Source: Streptomyces sp. NBC_01296
GTDB taxonomy: Bacteria; Actinomycetota; Actinomycetes; Streptomycetales; Streptomycetaceae
Direction of reading: 5' to 3'
Length of the DNA stretch: 64,000 nt
Assembly: GCF_035984415.1 (NCBI RefSeq)
Contig: NZ_CP130720.1
Location: 6,758,001-6,822,000 of the forward strand
Shown here: one piece after another, positions 1-8,811 of the stretch
Numbering within the stretch: position 1 is the first letter of the stretch
How the letters are laid out: every line of letters begins with the position of its first letter
Position numbers and translations under genes: made by a program
Notes under the pieces: generated by a model
What the model saw: only the letters and a program-made list of their open reading frames with translations
Told to the model about the DNA's origin: nothing
The model's database searches: none

Positions 1-944
1 GCGGAGCCGTCGCGGCTGCCGACGTACTGGTCACCGCGGCCGGGCAGAGTGCGCTGACCACCGCCCTGCGGGCGCTGGCGCCGCCCGGGGCGCCCGTCCT
101 GGTGGAATCCCCGACCTACCCCGGGCTGCTGGCCATCGCCCGCGCCTCCGGATGCCGGCCGGTGCCCGTCCCGGTGGACGGCGAGGGGGTCCGGCCGGAG
201 CTGCTGGCCGCCGCCTTCGAAGCGACCGGGGCGCGGGTGTTCGTCTGCCAGCCGCTGTTCCAGAACCCGACCGGTGCGGTGCTGGCCCCCGCGCGGCGGG
301 CCGAGGTGCTGCGGATCGCCCGGGCCGCCGGGGCCTTCGTCGTGGAGGACGACTACGCCCGGGCCCTCGGCCACGACGACGCCGGTCCGCTGCCCCCGAC
401 GCTGGCCGCCGAGGACCACGACGGGGTGGTCGTGCACGTCCGTTCCCTGACCAAGGCCACCTCGCCCAGCCTGCGGGTGGGCGCGCTCGCCGCCCGCGGT
501 CCGGTGCTGGACCGGCTGCGGGCCATCCAGATCGTGGACAGCTTCTTCGTGTCCCGGCCGCTGCAGGAGGCCGCCCTGGAGCTGGTCGGCGCGCCCGCCT
601 GGCCCCGCCACCTGCGGGCCGTCGCCGCCGAGCTGCGCCACCGGCGGGACGTCCTCGCGGGCGCGCTGCGCCGGGAGCTGCCGGGACTCACCCTGTCCCA
701 TCTGCCCAAGGGCGGATACCAGTTGTGGGCGAGGATGGCCGAGGGCGGCGACGACACGGCCTTCGCGGCGGCGGCCCTGCGCGCCGGGGTCGCGGTCGCC
801 GCGGGCCGCCCGTACTTCTGTGCCGAGCCGCCCGGTCCGTACGTACGGCTCAGCTTCGCCGGGGTGTCCGGCGCGGGCGAGCTGAACGAGGCCGTCCGCC
901 GGCTGCGCAGCGGGGCCGGCAACGCCATCGGTCCAGGCGCTTGA
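1..944 (+). CDS. MocR/PdxR-type PLP aminotransferase-like regulator, 5' truncated
   Basis: The reading frame is open from base 3, so the gene starts outside the window and about 314 C-terminal residues remain. They match the fold-type I aminotransferase domain of MocR-family GntR regulators. The segment begins with the TAAGQSAL motif, followed by ESPTYPG, QPLFQNPTG and VEDDYARAL. The PLP-lysine region is SLTKATSPSLRVG. The N-terminal winged-helix DNA-binding domain would lie upstream and cannot be seen. In this family the aminotransferase domain usually acts as an effector sensor rather than an enzyme. The regulated target is unknown. A stand-alone class I/II aminotransferase is possible, but the SLTKATSPSLRVG context favours MocR. 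Confidence 0.85.
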   Translation, partial: GAVAAADVLVTAAGQSALTTALRALAPPGAPVLVESPTYPGLLAIARASGCRPVPVPVDGEGVRPELLAAAFEATGARVFVCQPLFQNPTGAVLAPARRAEVLRIARAAGAFVVEDDYARALGHDDAGPLPPTLAAEDHDGVVVHVRSLTKATSPSLRVGALAARGPVLDRLRAIQIVDSFFVSRPLQEAALELVGAPAWPRHLRAVAAELRHRRDVLAGALRRELPGLTLSHLPKGGYQLWARMAEGGDDTAFAAAALRAGVAVAAGRPYFCAEPPGPYVRLSFAGVSGAGELNEAVRRLRSGAGNAIGPGA

Positions 945-975
945 CCCCGTGCGGCATGCGGCTCACCATCGCGGA

Positions 976-1551
976 ATGAATGTTCGGGTCTCGCTCGTCG
1001 CCGCAGCCCGTGGTTCCTCGCTGCTTGCCGAGCGCTTCGACGACGACCGCCCGCTGGACGGGGCGGGCTGGCACGCGGTCGAATCCGCAGCGCGCGGGCT
1101 GGTCCCCCTGGGCGCCGCCGAGCTGCGCTACTGCTCGCCCAGCCCGCGCAGCCGGGCCACCGGGCAGGCCCTCGGATACGCGCCGCTCGCCCAGCCGGCG
1201 CTGCGCGACTGCGACATGGGCCGCTGGCGCGGGCTGACCCTGGCCGAGGTGGCGCAGCGCGAGCCCGGAGCGGTGGACCTCTGGCTCACCGACCCCCTCG
1301 CCGCCCCGCACGGCGGCGAGTCCCTGCTCGCCTTCATCTCCCGCATCGGCAGCTGGCTGGACACCCGCCCCGCCGACGACGGAGGTGCGATCGTGGCCGT
1401 GGCGGAGCCCGCGGTGGTCCGGGCGGCCCTGGTGTACGCACTGAGGGCGGCCCCGCTGACCTACTGGAACGTGGACGTCCGGCCGCTCTCGACGATCACC
1501 CTGACGGGCCGCTCGGGCCACTGGCACCTCTCGCTCCAGGCACCCGGCTGA
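976..1551 (+). CDS. Degenerate histidine-phosphatase-like protein
   Basis: This 191-residue protein has the layout of the histidine phosphatase (phosphoglycerate mutase-like) superfamily. It keeps an N-terminal strand, an arginine-bearing SPSPRSRATGQALG segment equivalent to the substrate-binding Arg region, HGGES, and a C-terminal strand-helix. The two catalytic histidines appear to be gone. The usual RHG near the N terminus is replaced by ARGSS (about residues 10-14), and the later SHG or THG position reads AEPAVVRAAL. It may be a pseudo-enzyme with a binding role. The ATG at 976 is preferred over 949 because it begins directly at the first core strand (NVRVSLVAA). Confidence 0.75.
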   Translation: MNVRVSLVAAARGSSLLAERFDDDRPLDGAGWHAVESAARGLVPLGAAELRYCSPSPRSRATGQALGYAPLAQPALRDCDMGRWRGLTLAEVAQREPGAVDLWLTDPLAAPHGGESLLAFISRIGSWLDTRPADDGGAIVAVAEPAVVRAALVYALRAAPLTYWNVDVRPLSTITLTGRSGHWHLSLQAPG

Positions 1552-1594
1552 AAAGCCGGAGCCCCACCGGCACGACACCCCCTAACCTGCGGCC

Positions 1595-2374
1595 ATGACC
1601 GATCTGCAGATCACCACCCTCGCGCAGCGCCCCGAACTGGCCGAACGGCTCTGGGACATGAAGGATCCCTGGCCGGAGTTCGCCCAGCACGACTCCGTCG
1701 CCTGGCTCCTCTACCCCCGGATGACGCGGGAGCTGGCGGACTACGTCCTGGTCGCCACCGACGGCGATGCGGTCGTCGCCCGCGGGTACAGCGTGCCGTT
1801 CGCCCTGCACGCGCCGGGCCGGGACGGGGTGCTGCCCGCGCGGGGCTGGGACCAGGTCCTGATGTGGGCCTTCTCCGACCTGCGGCGCGGGATCGCCCCC
1901 GACACGGTGAGCGCCATCGAGATCACCATCGCCACCGACCGGCAGGGCGAGGGCCTGTCCGCGCGGATGCTGGCGGCGATGCGGGACAACGCCCGCTCCC
2001 GCGGGTTCGCCGAGGTGGTGGCCCCCGTCCGGCCCAGCGGCAAGCCGGCCGAGCCGGACACCCCGATCCGGGAGTACGCGTACCGCACGCGCGAGGACGG
2101 TCTCCCGTACGACCCGTGGCTGCGGGTCCACGCCCGCGCGGGCGCGGTGATCGACTCGGTGGCCCCGCTGTCGATGACGATCACCGGCTCGCTCGCGCAG
2201 TGGCGGGAGTGGACCGGGCTGCCCTTCGACGCGACGGGCCCGGTCCGGGTGCCCGGAGCCCTGGCCCCGGTCCGCTGCGAGCTCGAACAGGGCTATGCGG
2301 TGTACGTGGAGCCGAACGTCTGGGTCCGCCACGCGCTGGACCGGCCGGAGCAGGCGGCTCCCGTCAGGGCGTGA
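1595..2374 (+). CDS. GNAT-family N-acetyltransferase
   Basis: This 259-residue protein has a GNAT core. The strand before acetyl-CoA binding is AIEITIATDRQGEGLSARML (about residues 108-127), resembling the motif A pyrophosphate loop (Q/R-x-x-G-x-G/A). The substrate is unknown. A TAACCT hexamer lies six bases before the ATG, which suggests a leaderless transcript. The 3' end overlaps the convergent alkyl sulfatase gene by 11 bp. Streptomycetes carry many such acetyltransferases, and context gives no substrate hint. Confidence 0.8.
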   Translation: MTDLQITTLAQRPELAERLWDMKDPWPEFAQHDSVAWLLYPRMTRELADYVLVATDGDAVVARGYSVPFALHAPGRDGVLPARGWDQVLMWAFSDLRRGIAPDTVSAIEITIATDRQGEGLSARMLAAMRDNARSRGFAEVVAPVRPSGKPAEPDTPIREYAYRTREDGLPYDPWLRVHARAGAVIDSVAPLSMTITGSLAQWREWTGLPFDATGPVRVPGALAPVRCELEQGYAVYVEPNVWVRHALDRPEQAAPVRA

Positions 2375-4262
2375 CGATCGCGAAGTCCGGGTCGGGCTCG
2401 GTGAGGTGGCCGGTCAGCTCGGCGAGCCGGGCCGGGTCGCCGCAGACCCGGGCCCGGCCCCGGGCGACCAGGTCCGCGAGCGCGGCCCGGCCGAGCAGCA
2501 GGGCGCGCAGCGCCGGTTCGTCCAGGGTGATCTCGACGTCCGGTTCACCGGCGGCCGGCCCGAGGCCCCGTACGTGGGTGAGCACGCCGTTCTTCAGGCG
2601 CAGGGTGCTGGGGTCCCGGCCGTCGCCGAGATGCCAGCGGACGGTGACCTCGGCGTCCCAGCTGCGCGGCCCGTCGACACGGATCGCGAGGGAGTCGAAG
2701 AGCTGGTCGAGCGTCAGGGTGTTGATCAGGTCCTCGGAGGCGGTGGTGGTGGGCGTGCCGACGGATCCGTGGCGCAGTTCCTGTGCGCCGGTGAGGTAGA
2801 AGTTGCGCCAGGTGCCGTTCTCGCTGCCGTAGCCGAGCTGCTCCAGGGCATCGGCCTGGAGGGCGCGGGCCTCGGTGTTGCCCGGGTCGGCGAACAGGAC
2901 GTGGTGGACGATCTCGGCGACCCAGCGGAAGTCGCCCTGCGCGTAGGACTGGCGGGCGCGGCGCAGCACCTCCCCGGCGCCGCCCATGAAGTCGACGTAC
3001 CGGGTGGCGGCCTCGGCGGGCGGGTGGGCCCACAGGTGGGCCGGGTTGCCGTCGAACCAGCCCATGTACCGCTGGTAGACGGCCTTGGCGTTGTGGCTGA
3101 CGGAGCCGTAGTAGCCGTGGGTGTGCCAGGCGCGCTCCAGCGCCGGGGGCAGTTGCATCCGCTCGGCGATCTCCGGCGCGGTGAGCCCCTGGTTGATCAT
3201 GCGCAGCGTCTGGTCGTGGAGGTAGGCGTACAGGTCGCGCTGCTCGGAAAGGAAGGCGAGGGCCTCCTCCCGGCCCCAGACCGGCCAGTGGTGCGAGGCG
3301 AACACGACGTCGGTGGCGGCGCCGAAGAGCTGGACGGCCTCGGTCAGGTAGCGGGCCCAGTCGTGCGGGTCGCGTACCTGGGCGCCGCGCAGCGTGAGCA
3401 GGTTGTGCAGGGTGTGGGTGGCGTTCTCGGCGGTGCACAGGGCGGCGTGGTCGGGGAAGTGGATGTTGAGCTCGGCCGGGGCTTCGGTGCCCGGGGTCAT
3501 CTGGAACACCATGCGGATCCCGTCGACGGTCTCGCTCTGCCCGGTGCGGGTGATGTGGACGGTCGGCGGGACGAGGGTGACCGTGCCCGTGGAGGTCGTG
3601 GGGCCCAGCCCCGAGCCGATCTGCCCGCGAGGACCCTTGGGCAGGGCGGCGCCGTACATGTACGTGGCGCGGCGGCTCATGGCGGTGCCGGCGTAGACGT
3701 TCTCGCTGACGGCGTGCTCCAGGAACCCCTCCGGCGCGAGCACGGGCACGCCGGCCGCGACCTCCTCGACGCTGATCACGCCCTTGACGCCGCCGAAGTG
3801 GTCGACGTGGCTGTGCGTGTACAGGACGCCGGTGACGGGGCGCTCCCCGCGGTGGCGGCGGTACAGCGCGAGCGCGGCGGCCGCGGTCTGCGTCGAGATG
3901 AGCGGGTCGACGACCAGGACGCCGCGCTCGCCCTCGACCACGGTCATGTTCGACAGGTCGAACCCGCGCACCTGGTAGATCCCCGGGACCACCTCGAACA
4001 GCCCGTGCCCCCTGGCCAGCCTGCTCTGGCGCCACAGGCTCGGATGGGCGGTGGGCGGACAGTCGGCGTCCAGGAACCCGTACGCGTCCAGATCCCACAC
4101 CACACGGCCGTCCGCGTCCCGGATCTCGTTCTGTTCGGCCGTTCCCATGAATCCGCGGCGCTCGTTCTCCGGATCGCGGGTGTCGTCGAACGGGAGGCGC
4201 CGCAGCGCGGCATCGTTGGCCTCCGCGACGACGGCCTCGGCGTCCCCGGACGAAGCGTTCAC
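2364..4262 (-). CDS. Alkyl sulfatase (SdsA1/BDS1-type metallo-beta-lactamase-fold sulfatase)
   Basis: The 632-residue protein hydrolyses linear alkyl sulfates such as SDS to alcohol and sulfate, by family inference. The metallo-beta-lactamase zinc motif THSHVDHFGG lies near residues 149-158. Further family features are GVLVVDPLIS, CTAENATHTLHNL, the FASHHWPVWG stretch and a dimerisation helix region. A C-terminal SCP2-like domain runs from about residue 500 to the end. The length matches the family, usually 620-660. The start is GTG at 4262 because a GGGAGG ribosome site sits about eight bases upstream and the family's N terminus begins here. The longer open frame into argC is not coding. It lacks an obvious signal peptide, so it is probably cytoplasmic, unlike some Pseudomonas homologues. 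It is divergent from argC. Confidence 0.93.
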   Translation of the reverse strand: MNASSGDAEAVVAEANDAALRRLPFDDTRDPENERRGFMGTAEQNEIRDADGRVVWDLDAYGFLDADCPPTAHPSLWRQSRLARGHGLFEVVPGIYQVRGFDLSNMTVVEGERGVLVVDPLISTQTAAAALALYRRHRGERPVTGVLYTHSHVDHFGGVKGVISVEEVAAGVPVLAPEGFLEHAVSENVYAGTAMSRRATYMYGAALPKGPRGQIGSGLGPTTSTGTVTLVPPTVHITRTGQSETVDGIRMVFQMTPGTEAPAELNIHFPDHAALCTAENATHTLHNLLTLRGAQVRDPHDWARYLTEAVQLFGAATDVVFASHHWPVWGREEALAFLSEQRDLYAYLHDQTLRMINQGLTAPEIAERMQLPPALERAWHTHGYYGSVSHNAKAVYQRYMGWFDGNPAHLWAHPPAEAATRYVDFMGGAGEVLRRARQSYAQGDFRWVAEIVHHVLFADPGNTEARALQADALEQLGYGSENGTWRNFYLTGAQELRHGSVGTPTTTASEDLINTLTLDQLFDSLAIRVDGPRSWDAEVTVRWHLGDGRDPSTLRLKNGVLTHVRGLGPAAGEPDVEITLDEPALRALLLGRAALADLVARGRARVCGDPARLAELTGHLTEPDPDFAIVTP

Positions 4263-4389
4263 GGTCCAGTCCTCCCTCTCGGCGGCCCGGGGGGCCGGGG
4301 GACGCCGGTATCGGTGGGTCCTCACCCACCCTCGGCCCCTGCGGTCCGGGGCACCACTGAGCCTGCTCCATTCAGATTCCGGCGGAGCT

Positions 4390-4418
4390 TTGCATAAAAG
4401 TGCGGCGGTACGTATAGT
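4390..4418 (+). promoter_or_regulatory. argC promoter with overlapping ArgR-box-like sequence
   Basis: TTGCAT (4390-4395) and TATAGT (4413-4418) are separated by exactly 17 bp, a good vegetative promoter. AAGGAGG and the argC ATG follow. TGCATA and the later TATAGTCATGCC resemble the TGCATA/TATGC half-sites of actinobacterial ARG boxes. Almost the same string, CATAGTTATGCC, recurs before the argG remnant at 13382. Repression by ArgR, encoded in the same operon, is inferred. Confidence 0.65.
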
Positions 4419-4442
4419 CATGCCATCAAGGAGGAGGGTCCG

Positions 4443-5471
4443 ATGGTGGTACGTGTAGCGGTGGCCGGAGCGAGCGGGTACGCGGGCGGAGAGGTCCTGC
4501 GCCTGCTGCTCTCCCACCCCGAGGTGGAGATCGGCGCGCTGACCGGCAACTCCAACGCCGGACAGCTCCTCGGCAGCCTCCAGCCGCACCTGGTGCCGCT
4601 CGCCGGCCGGACCCTTGAGGCGACCACGCCCGAGGTCCTCGCCGGCCACGACGTCGTCTTCCTGGCCCTGCCCCACGGACAGTCCGCCGCCGTCGCCGCC
4701 CAGCTCGGCGAGGGCGTCCTCGTCATCGACATGGGCGCCGACCACCGGCTCAAGGACTCCGCCGACTGGGACGCGTTCTACGGCGCCCCGCACGCCGGCA
4801 CCTGGCCCTACGGGCTCCCCGAGCTGCCCGGTGGCCGCGCCGCGCTGGAGGGGGCCAAGCGCATCGCGGTTCCCGGGTGCTTCCCGACCGCCGTCACCCT
4901 CGCCCTCTTCCCGGCCTACGCCGCGCAGCTGGCCGAGCCGGAGGCCGTGATCGTCGCCGCCACCGGCACCTCGGGGGCCGGCAAGGCGCTCAAGCCGCAC
5001 CTGCTCGGCTCCGAGGTCATGGGCTCCGTGAGCCCGTACGGGGTGGGCGGCGGGCACCGGCACACCCCCGAGATGGTGCAGAACCTCAGCCCGATCGCCG
5101 GGCAGAAGGTCTCCGTCTCCTTCACGCCGACCCTCGTGCCCATGCCGCGCGGCATCCTGGCCACCTGCTCCGCCAAGGCCCTCCCCGGCACCACCGCCGA
5201 CGCCGTGCGCGCCGCGTACGAGAAGGCGTACGCGGACGAGCCCTTCGTCCACCTGCTGCCCGCGGGGCAGTGGCCGGCGACCTCGTCCGTCCACGGTTCC
5301 AACGCCGTTCAGATCCAGGTCGCGTACGACGGGTCCGCGCAGCGGATCATCGCGATCAGCGCCATCGACAACCTCACCAAGGGCACCGCCGGCGGCGCGG
5401 TGCAGAGCATGAACATCGCCCTCGGGCTCCCCGAAGAACTCGGGCTTTCCACGATCGGAGTCGCGCCGTGA
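4443..5471 (+). CDS. argC: N-acetyl-gamma-glutamyl-phosphate reductase
   Basis: This enzyme performs the NADPH-dependent reduction of N-acetylglutamyl-5-phosphate to the semialdehyde, the third step of arginine synthesis, in the cytoplasm. The 342 residues begin with the nucleotide-binding GASGYAGGEVLRLL (residues 9-22). The catalytic cysteine is in VPGCFPT (near residue 143), and TPTLVPMPRGI is conserved. The length is normal. A strong AAGGAGG site precedes the ATG. It is the first gene of argCJBDR and overlaps argJ by four bases (GTGA). It is divergent from the alkyl sulfatase. Confidence 0.97.
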   Translation: MVVRVAVAGASGYAGGEVLRLLLSHPEVEIGALTGNSNAGQLLGSLQPHLVPLAGRTLEATTPEVLAGHDVVFLALPHGQSAAVAAQLGEGVLVIDMGADHRLKDSADWDAFYGAPHAGTWPYGLPELPGGRAALEGAKRIAVPGCFPTAVTLALFPAYAAQLAEPEAVIVAATGTSGAGKALKPHLLGSEVMGSVSPYGVGGGHRHTPEMVQNLSPIAGQKVSVSFTPTLVPMPRGILATCSAKALPGTTADAVRAAYEKAYADEPFVHLLPAGQWPATSSVHGSNAVQIQVAYDGSAQRIIAISAIDNLTKGTAGGAVQSMNIALGLPEELGLSTIGVAP

Positions 5472-6628
5472 CGGTTACGGCAGCACAGGGGTTCACGGCC
5501 GCGGGCATCGCGGCCGGGATCAAGGCGAACGGCAACCCGGACCTGGCCCTCGTGGTCAACCACGGGCCGCGGCTGGCCGCGGCGGGCGTCTTCACCTCCA
5601 ACCGCGTCAAGGCCGCGCCCGTGCTCTGGTCCGAGCAGGTCCTGCGAGGCGCCTCCGTCAGCGCGGTCGTCCTCAACTCCGGCGGCGCCAACGCCTGCAC
5701 CGGACCCAAGGGCTTCCAGGACACCCACGCCACCGCCGAGAAGGTGGCGCAGGCGCTGGGCGGCGAGCACAACGCCGGCGAGGTCGCCGTCGCGTCCACC
5801 GGCCTGATCGGCGTCCTGCTCCCCATGGACAAGCTGCTCCCCGGCATCGACACCGCCGTCGCGGCACTGTCCGAGGACGGCGGCGAGGCCGCCGCCATCG
5901 CCATCAAGACCACAGACACCGTGCACAAGACGGCCACCGTCACCGCCCAGGACGGCTGGACCGTCGGCGGCATGGCCAAGGGCGCGGGCATGCTCGCCCC
6001 CGGCCTGGCCACCATGCTCGTCGTCCTCACCACCGACGCCGACCTGGACAGCGGCACCCTCGACAAGGCGCTGCGCTCCGCCACCCGCACCACCTTCGAC
6101 CGGGTCGACTCCGACGGCTGCATGTCCACCAACGACACGGTGCTGCTGCTCGCCTCCGGGGCCTCCGGCCAGGTGCCGGCGTACGAGGCCTTCGCGGAGG
6201 CCGTACGGACCGTCTGCGACGACTTGGCCCGCCAGCTGATCGGCGACGCCGAGGGCGCCAGCAAGGACATCCGCATCGAGGTCGTCGGCGCGCTCACCGA
6301 GGGCGACGCGGTCGAGGTCGGCCGGTCCATCGCCCGCAACAACCTGCTCAAGTGCGCCATCCACGGCGAGGACCCCAACTGGGGCCGGGTGCTCTCCGCC
6401 ATCGGCACCACCCGGGCCGCCTTCGACCCGGACCGCCTCAACGTGGCCATCAACGGCGTCTGGGTCTGCAAGAACGGCTCGGTCGGCGAGGACCGCGACC
6501 TGGTCTCCATGAAGGACCGCGAGGTCCGCATCACCGCCGACCTGGCGACCGGCTCCGAGTCCGCCGTGATCTGGGCCAACGACCTGACCGCCGAGTACGT
6601 CCACGAGAACAGCGCGTACAGCTCATGA
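5468..6628 (+). CDS. argJ: Bifunctional ornithine acetyltransferase / N-acetylglutamate synthase
   Basis: ArgJ moves the acetyl group from N-acetylornithine to glutamate, giving the cyclic arginine pathway; many homologues also use acetyl-CoA. The 386-residue precursor carries the self-cleavage region KGAGMLAPGLATML, where family knowledge places cleavage between Ala and Thr to give alpha and beta subunits. VLNSGGANACTG, DSDGCMSTNDT and GEDPNWGR are also conserved. The GTG start at 5468 is fixed by the GTGA overlap with argC. The stop overlaps the argB start by four bases, so translation is probably coupled. Confidence 0.97.
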   Translation: MTVTAAQGFTAAGIAAGIKANGNPDLALVVNHGPRLAAAGVFTSNRVKAAPVLWSEQVLRGASVSAVVLNSGGANACTGPKGFQDTHATAEKVAQALGGEHNAGEVAVASTGLIGVLLPMDKLLPGIDTAVAALSEDGGEAAAIAIKTTDTVHKTATVTAQDGWTVGGMAKGAGMLAPGLATMLVVLTTDADLDSGTLDKALRSATRTTFDRVDSDGCMSTNDTVLLLASGASGQVPAYEAFAEAVRTVCDDLARQLIGDAEGASKDIRIEVVGALTEGDAVEVGRSIARNNLLKCAIHGEDPNWGRVLSAIGTTRAAFDPDRLNVAINGVWVCKNGSVGEDRDLVSMKDREVRITADLATGSESAVIWANDLTAEYVHENSAYSS

Positions 6629-7563
6629 GCGACGAGAAGGCCGGCCAGCCCGGCACCGGAACCGCGCGCAAGCACACCGCGCTGCCCAAGGCGCAGATCC
6701 TCATCGAGGCCCTTCCCTGGCTCACCCGCCACAACGGCAAGGTCGTCGTCATCAAGTTCGGCGGCAACGCCATGATCGACGAGGACCTCAAGGCCGCCTT
6801 CGCCCAGGACGTGGTCTTCCTGCGCCAGGCCGGCCTCAAGCCGGTGGTGGTGCACGGCGGCGGCCCCCAGATCAACGCGCAGCTCGACAAGCAGGGCCTG
6901 GTCAGCGAGTTCAAGGCCGGCCTGCGCGTGACGACCCCCGAGGCCATGGACGTCGTACGGATGGTCCTGGCGGGGCAGGTCCAGCGCGAGCTGGTCGGGC
7001 TGCTCAACGAGCACGGGCCGCTCGCCGTCGGCATGACCGGCGAGGACGCCCACACCATCACCGCCACCCGGCACACCCCGGAGATCGACGGCGAGCTCGT
7101 CGACATCGGCCGGGTCGGCGAGATCACCGCCATCGACACGGGCGCGATCGAGGCGCTGCTGGCGGACGGCCGGATCCCGGTCATCTCCTCCATCGCGCGC
7201 AGCGCCGACGACCACCACGTGTACAACGTGAACGCCGACACGGCGGCCGCGGCGCTCGCCGCCGCGCTGGGCGCCGAGACGCTGATGGTGCTCACCGACG
7301 TCGAGGGCCTCTACGCGGACTGGCCGAACAGCGACGAGGTCATCAGCCGCCTCACCGTCAGCGAGCTGGAGAAGCTGCTGCCCGAGCTGTCCAGCGGCAT
7401 GGTGCCCAAGATGGAGGGCTGCCTGCACGCCGTCCGCGGCGGCGTGAGCACGGCCCGCGTGATCGACGGGCGGGTCCCGCACTCGATCCTGCTGGAGATC
7501 TTCACCGACGAGGGAATCGGCACGATGGTCGTGCCCGACGCACAGGGAGGGGTGCGCACATGA
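6625..7563 (+). CDS. argB: Acetylglutamate kinase
   Basis: ArgB phosphorylates N-acetylglutamate with ATP and is often the arginine-feedback-controlled step. The 312 residues belong to the amino acid kinase family. Motifs seen are VVIKFGGNAM (ATP loop), VVVHGGGPQIN (substrate loop), NVNADTAA and a C-terminal SSGMVPKMEG region. A non-conserved tail of about 20 residues precedes the core, with QILIEALPWLTRHNGK forming the N-terminal helix typical of arginine-inhibited hexameric forms. Start and stop both sit in ATGA overlaps with argJ and argD. Confidence 0.97.
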   Translation: MSDEKAGQPGTGTARKHTALPKAQILIEALPWLTRHNGKVVVIKFGGNAMIDEDLKAAFAQDVVFLRQAGLKPVVVHGGGPQINAQLDKQGLVSEFKAGLRVTTPEAMDVVRMVLAGQVQRELVGLLNEHGPLAVGMTGEDAHTITATRHTPEIDGELVDIGRVGEITAIDTGAIEALLADGRIPVISSIARSADDHHVYNVNADTAAAALAAALGAETLMVLTDVEGLYADWPNSDEVISRLTVSELEKLLPELSSGMVPKMEGCLHAVRGGVSTARVIDGRVPHSILLEIFTDEGIGTMVVPDAQGGVRT

Positions 7564-8804
7564 CGGGCCATCAAGAGACCGGCGACCAGGGGACCGGCGG
7601 CCGGCAGACCGGCAACCAGCGGTACGGCGCCCGTTGGCAGGACACGCTGACCAACAACTACGGCACCCCCGCGCTGGCCCTCGTACGCGGCGAAGGCGCC
7701 CAGGTCTGGGACGCGGACGGCAGGCAGTACACCGACTTCGTCGGCGGCATCGCGGTCAACGCCCTCGGCCACGCCCACCCGGCGATCGTCGAGGCCGTCA
7801 CCCGGCAGATCTCCACCCTCGGCCACGTCTCCAACCTCTACGCCTCCGAGCCGGTCCTCGCGCTCGGCGAGCGGCTGCTCCAGCTGTTCGGTCGGCCCGG
7901 TCGGATTTTCTTCTGCAACTCCGGAGCCGAGGCCGTCGAGGCCGCCTTCAAGATCGGCCGGCTGACCGGGCGGACCCACATGGTCGCCACCGACGGAGGC
8001 TTCCACGGCCGGACCATGGGCGCCCTCGCGCTCACCGGCCAGCCCAAGAAGCAGGACCCGTTCCTGCCGCTGCCCGGCGATGTCACGCACGTCCCGTACG
8101 GCGACGTGGAGGCCCTGCGGGCTGCCGTCACCGAGGAGACGGCGCTTTTGGTCATCGAGCCGATCCAGGGCGAGAACGGGGTCATCGTGCCCCCGGCCGG
8201 CTACCTGACGGCCGCCCGGGAGATCACCCGGGCCACCGGCACCCTGCTCGTCCTCGACGAGGTGCAGACCGGCATCGGGCGCTGCGGCCACTGGTTCGAA
8301 CACCAGGCCCACGCGGGCGTGGAGCCCGATCTCGTCACGCTCGCGAAGGGGCTCGGCGGCGGTCTGCCGATCGGCGCCGTCGCCGCCTTCGGTCCCGCCG
8401 CGGACCTGCTGCAGCCCGGCCAACACGGCACCACGTTCGGCGGGAACCCCGTCGCGTGCGCCGCCGGCCTCGCCGTCATCGACACCATCGCCGCCGACGG
8501 CCTGCTCGACCGGGTCAAGGCGCGCGGGGAGCGGCTGCGCTCCGGAATCGAGGCTGCCGGGCACCCGCTGGTCTCCCATGTCCGTGGTGAGGGCCTTCTC
8601 CTGGGTATCGTGCTGACCGGACCGCTCGCACCGCAGGTGCAGCAGGCGGCCCAAGATGCCGGCTTCCTGGTCAACGCGCCCGCCCCCGACGTCGTACGGC
8701 TCATGCCGCCGTACGTACTCTCCGAGGCCGAGGCGGACGCGTTCGTCCGGGCCCTGCCCGGCATCCTCGACGCAGCCAACGGGGACGGACACACCGGGGA
8801 ATGA
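7560..8804 (+). CDS. argD: Acetylornithine aminotransferase
   Basis: This PLP enzyme converts N-acetylglutamate semialdehyde to N-acetylornithine. It is a 414-residue class III aminotransferase. Visible are FVGGIAVNALGHAHP, FFCNSGAEAVEAAFK (cofactor phosphate site), IEPIQGENGV, LVLDEVQTGIGRCG (Asp contacting PLP) and the PLP lysine in LVTLAKGLGGGLPIGA. TTFGGNPVACAAG follows. A Gly/Gln/Thr-rich N-terminal stretch of about 25 residues before RWQDTLTNNYGTP is unlike most homologues and may be a spacer. It overlaps argB and precedes argR by seven bases. Confidence 0.96.
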   Translation: MTGHQETGDQGTGGRQTGNQRYGARWQDTLTNNYGTPALALVRGEGAQVWDADGRQYTDFVGGIAVNALGHAHPAIVEAVTRQISTLGHVSNLYASEPVLALGERLLQLFGRPGRIFFCNSGAEAVEAAFKIGRLTGRTHMVATDGGFHGRTMGALALTGQPKKQDPFLPLPGDVTHVPYGDVEALRAAVTEETALLVIEPIQGENGVIVPPAGYLTAAREITRATGTLLVLDEVQTGIGRCGHWFEHQAHAGVEPDLVTLAKGLGGGLPIGAVAAFGPAADLLQPGQHGTTFGGNPVACAAGLAVIDTIAADGLLDRVKARGERLRSGIEAAGHPLVSHVRGEGLLLGIVLTGPLAPQVQQAAQDAGFLVNAPAPDVVRLMPPYVLSEAEADAFVRALPGILDAANGDGHTGE

Positions 8805-8811
8805 GACGACG

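Noticed and set aside
4263..5294. N-terminal extension of the alkyl sulfatase to 976 residues
   Set aside because: The extension is antisense to argC. A GTG with a strong ribosome site at 4262 gives the family length.
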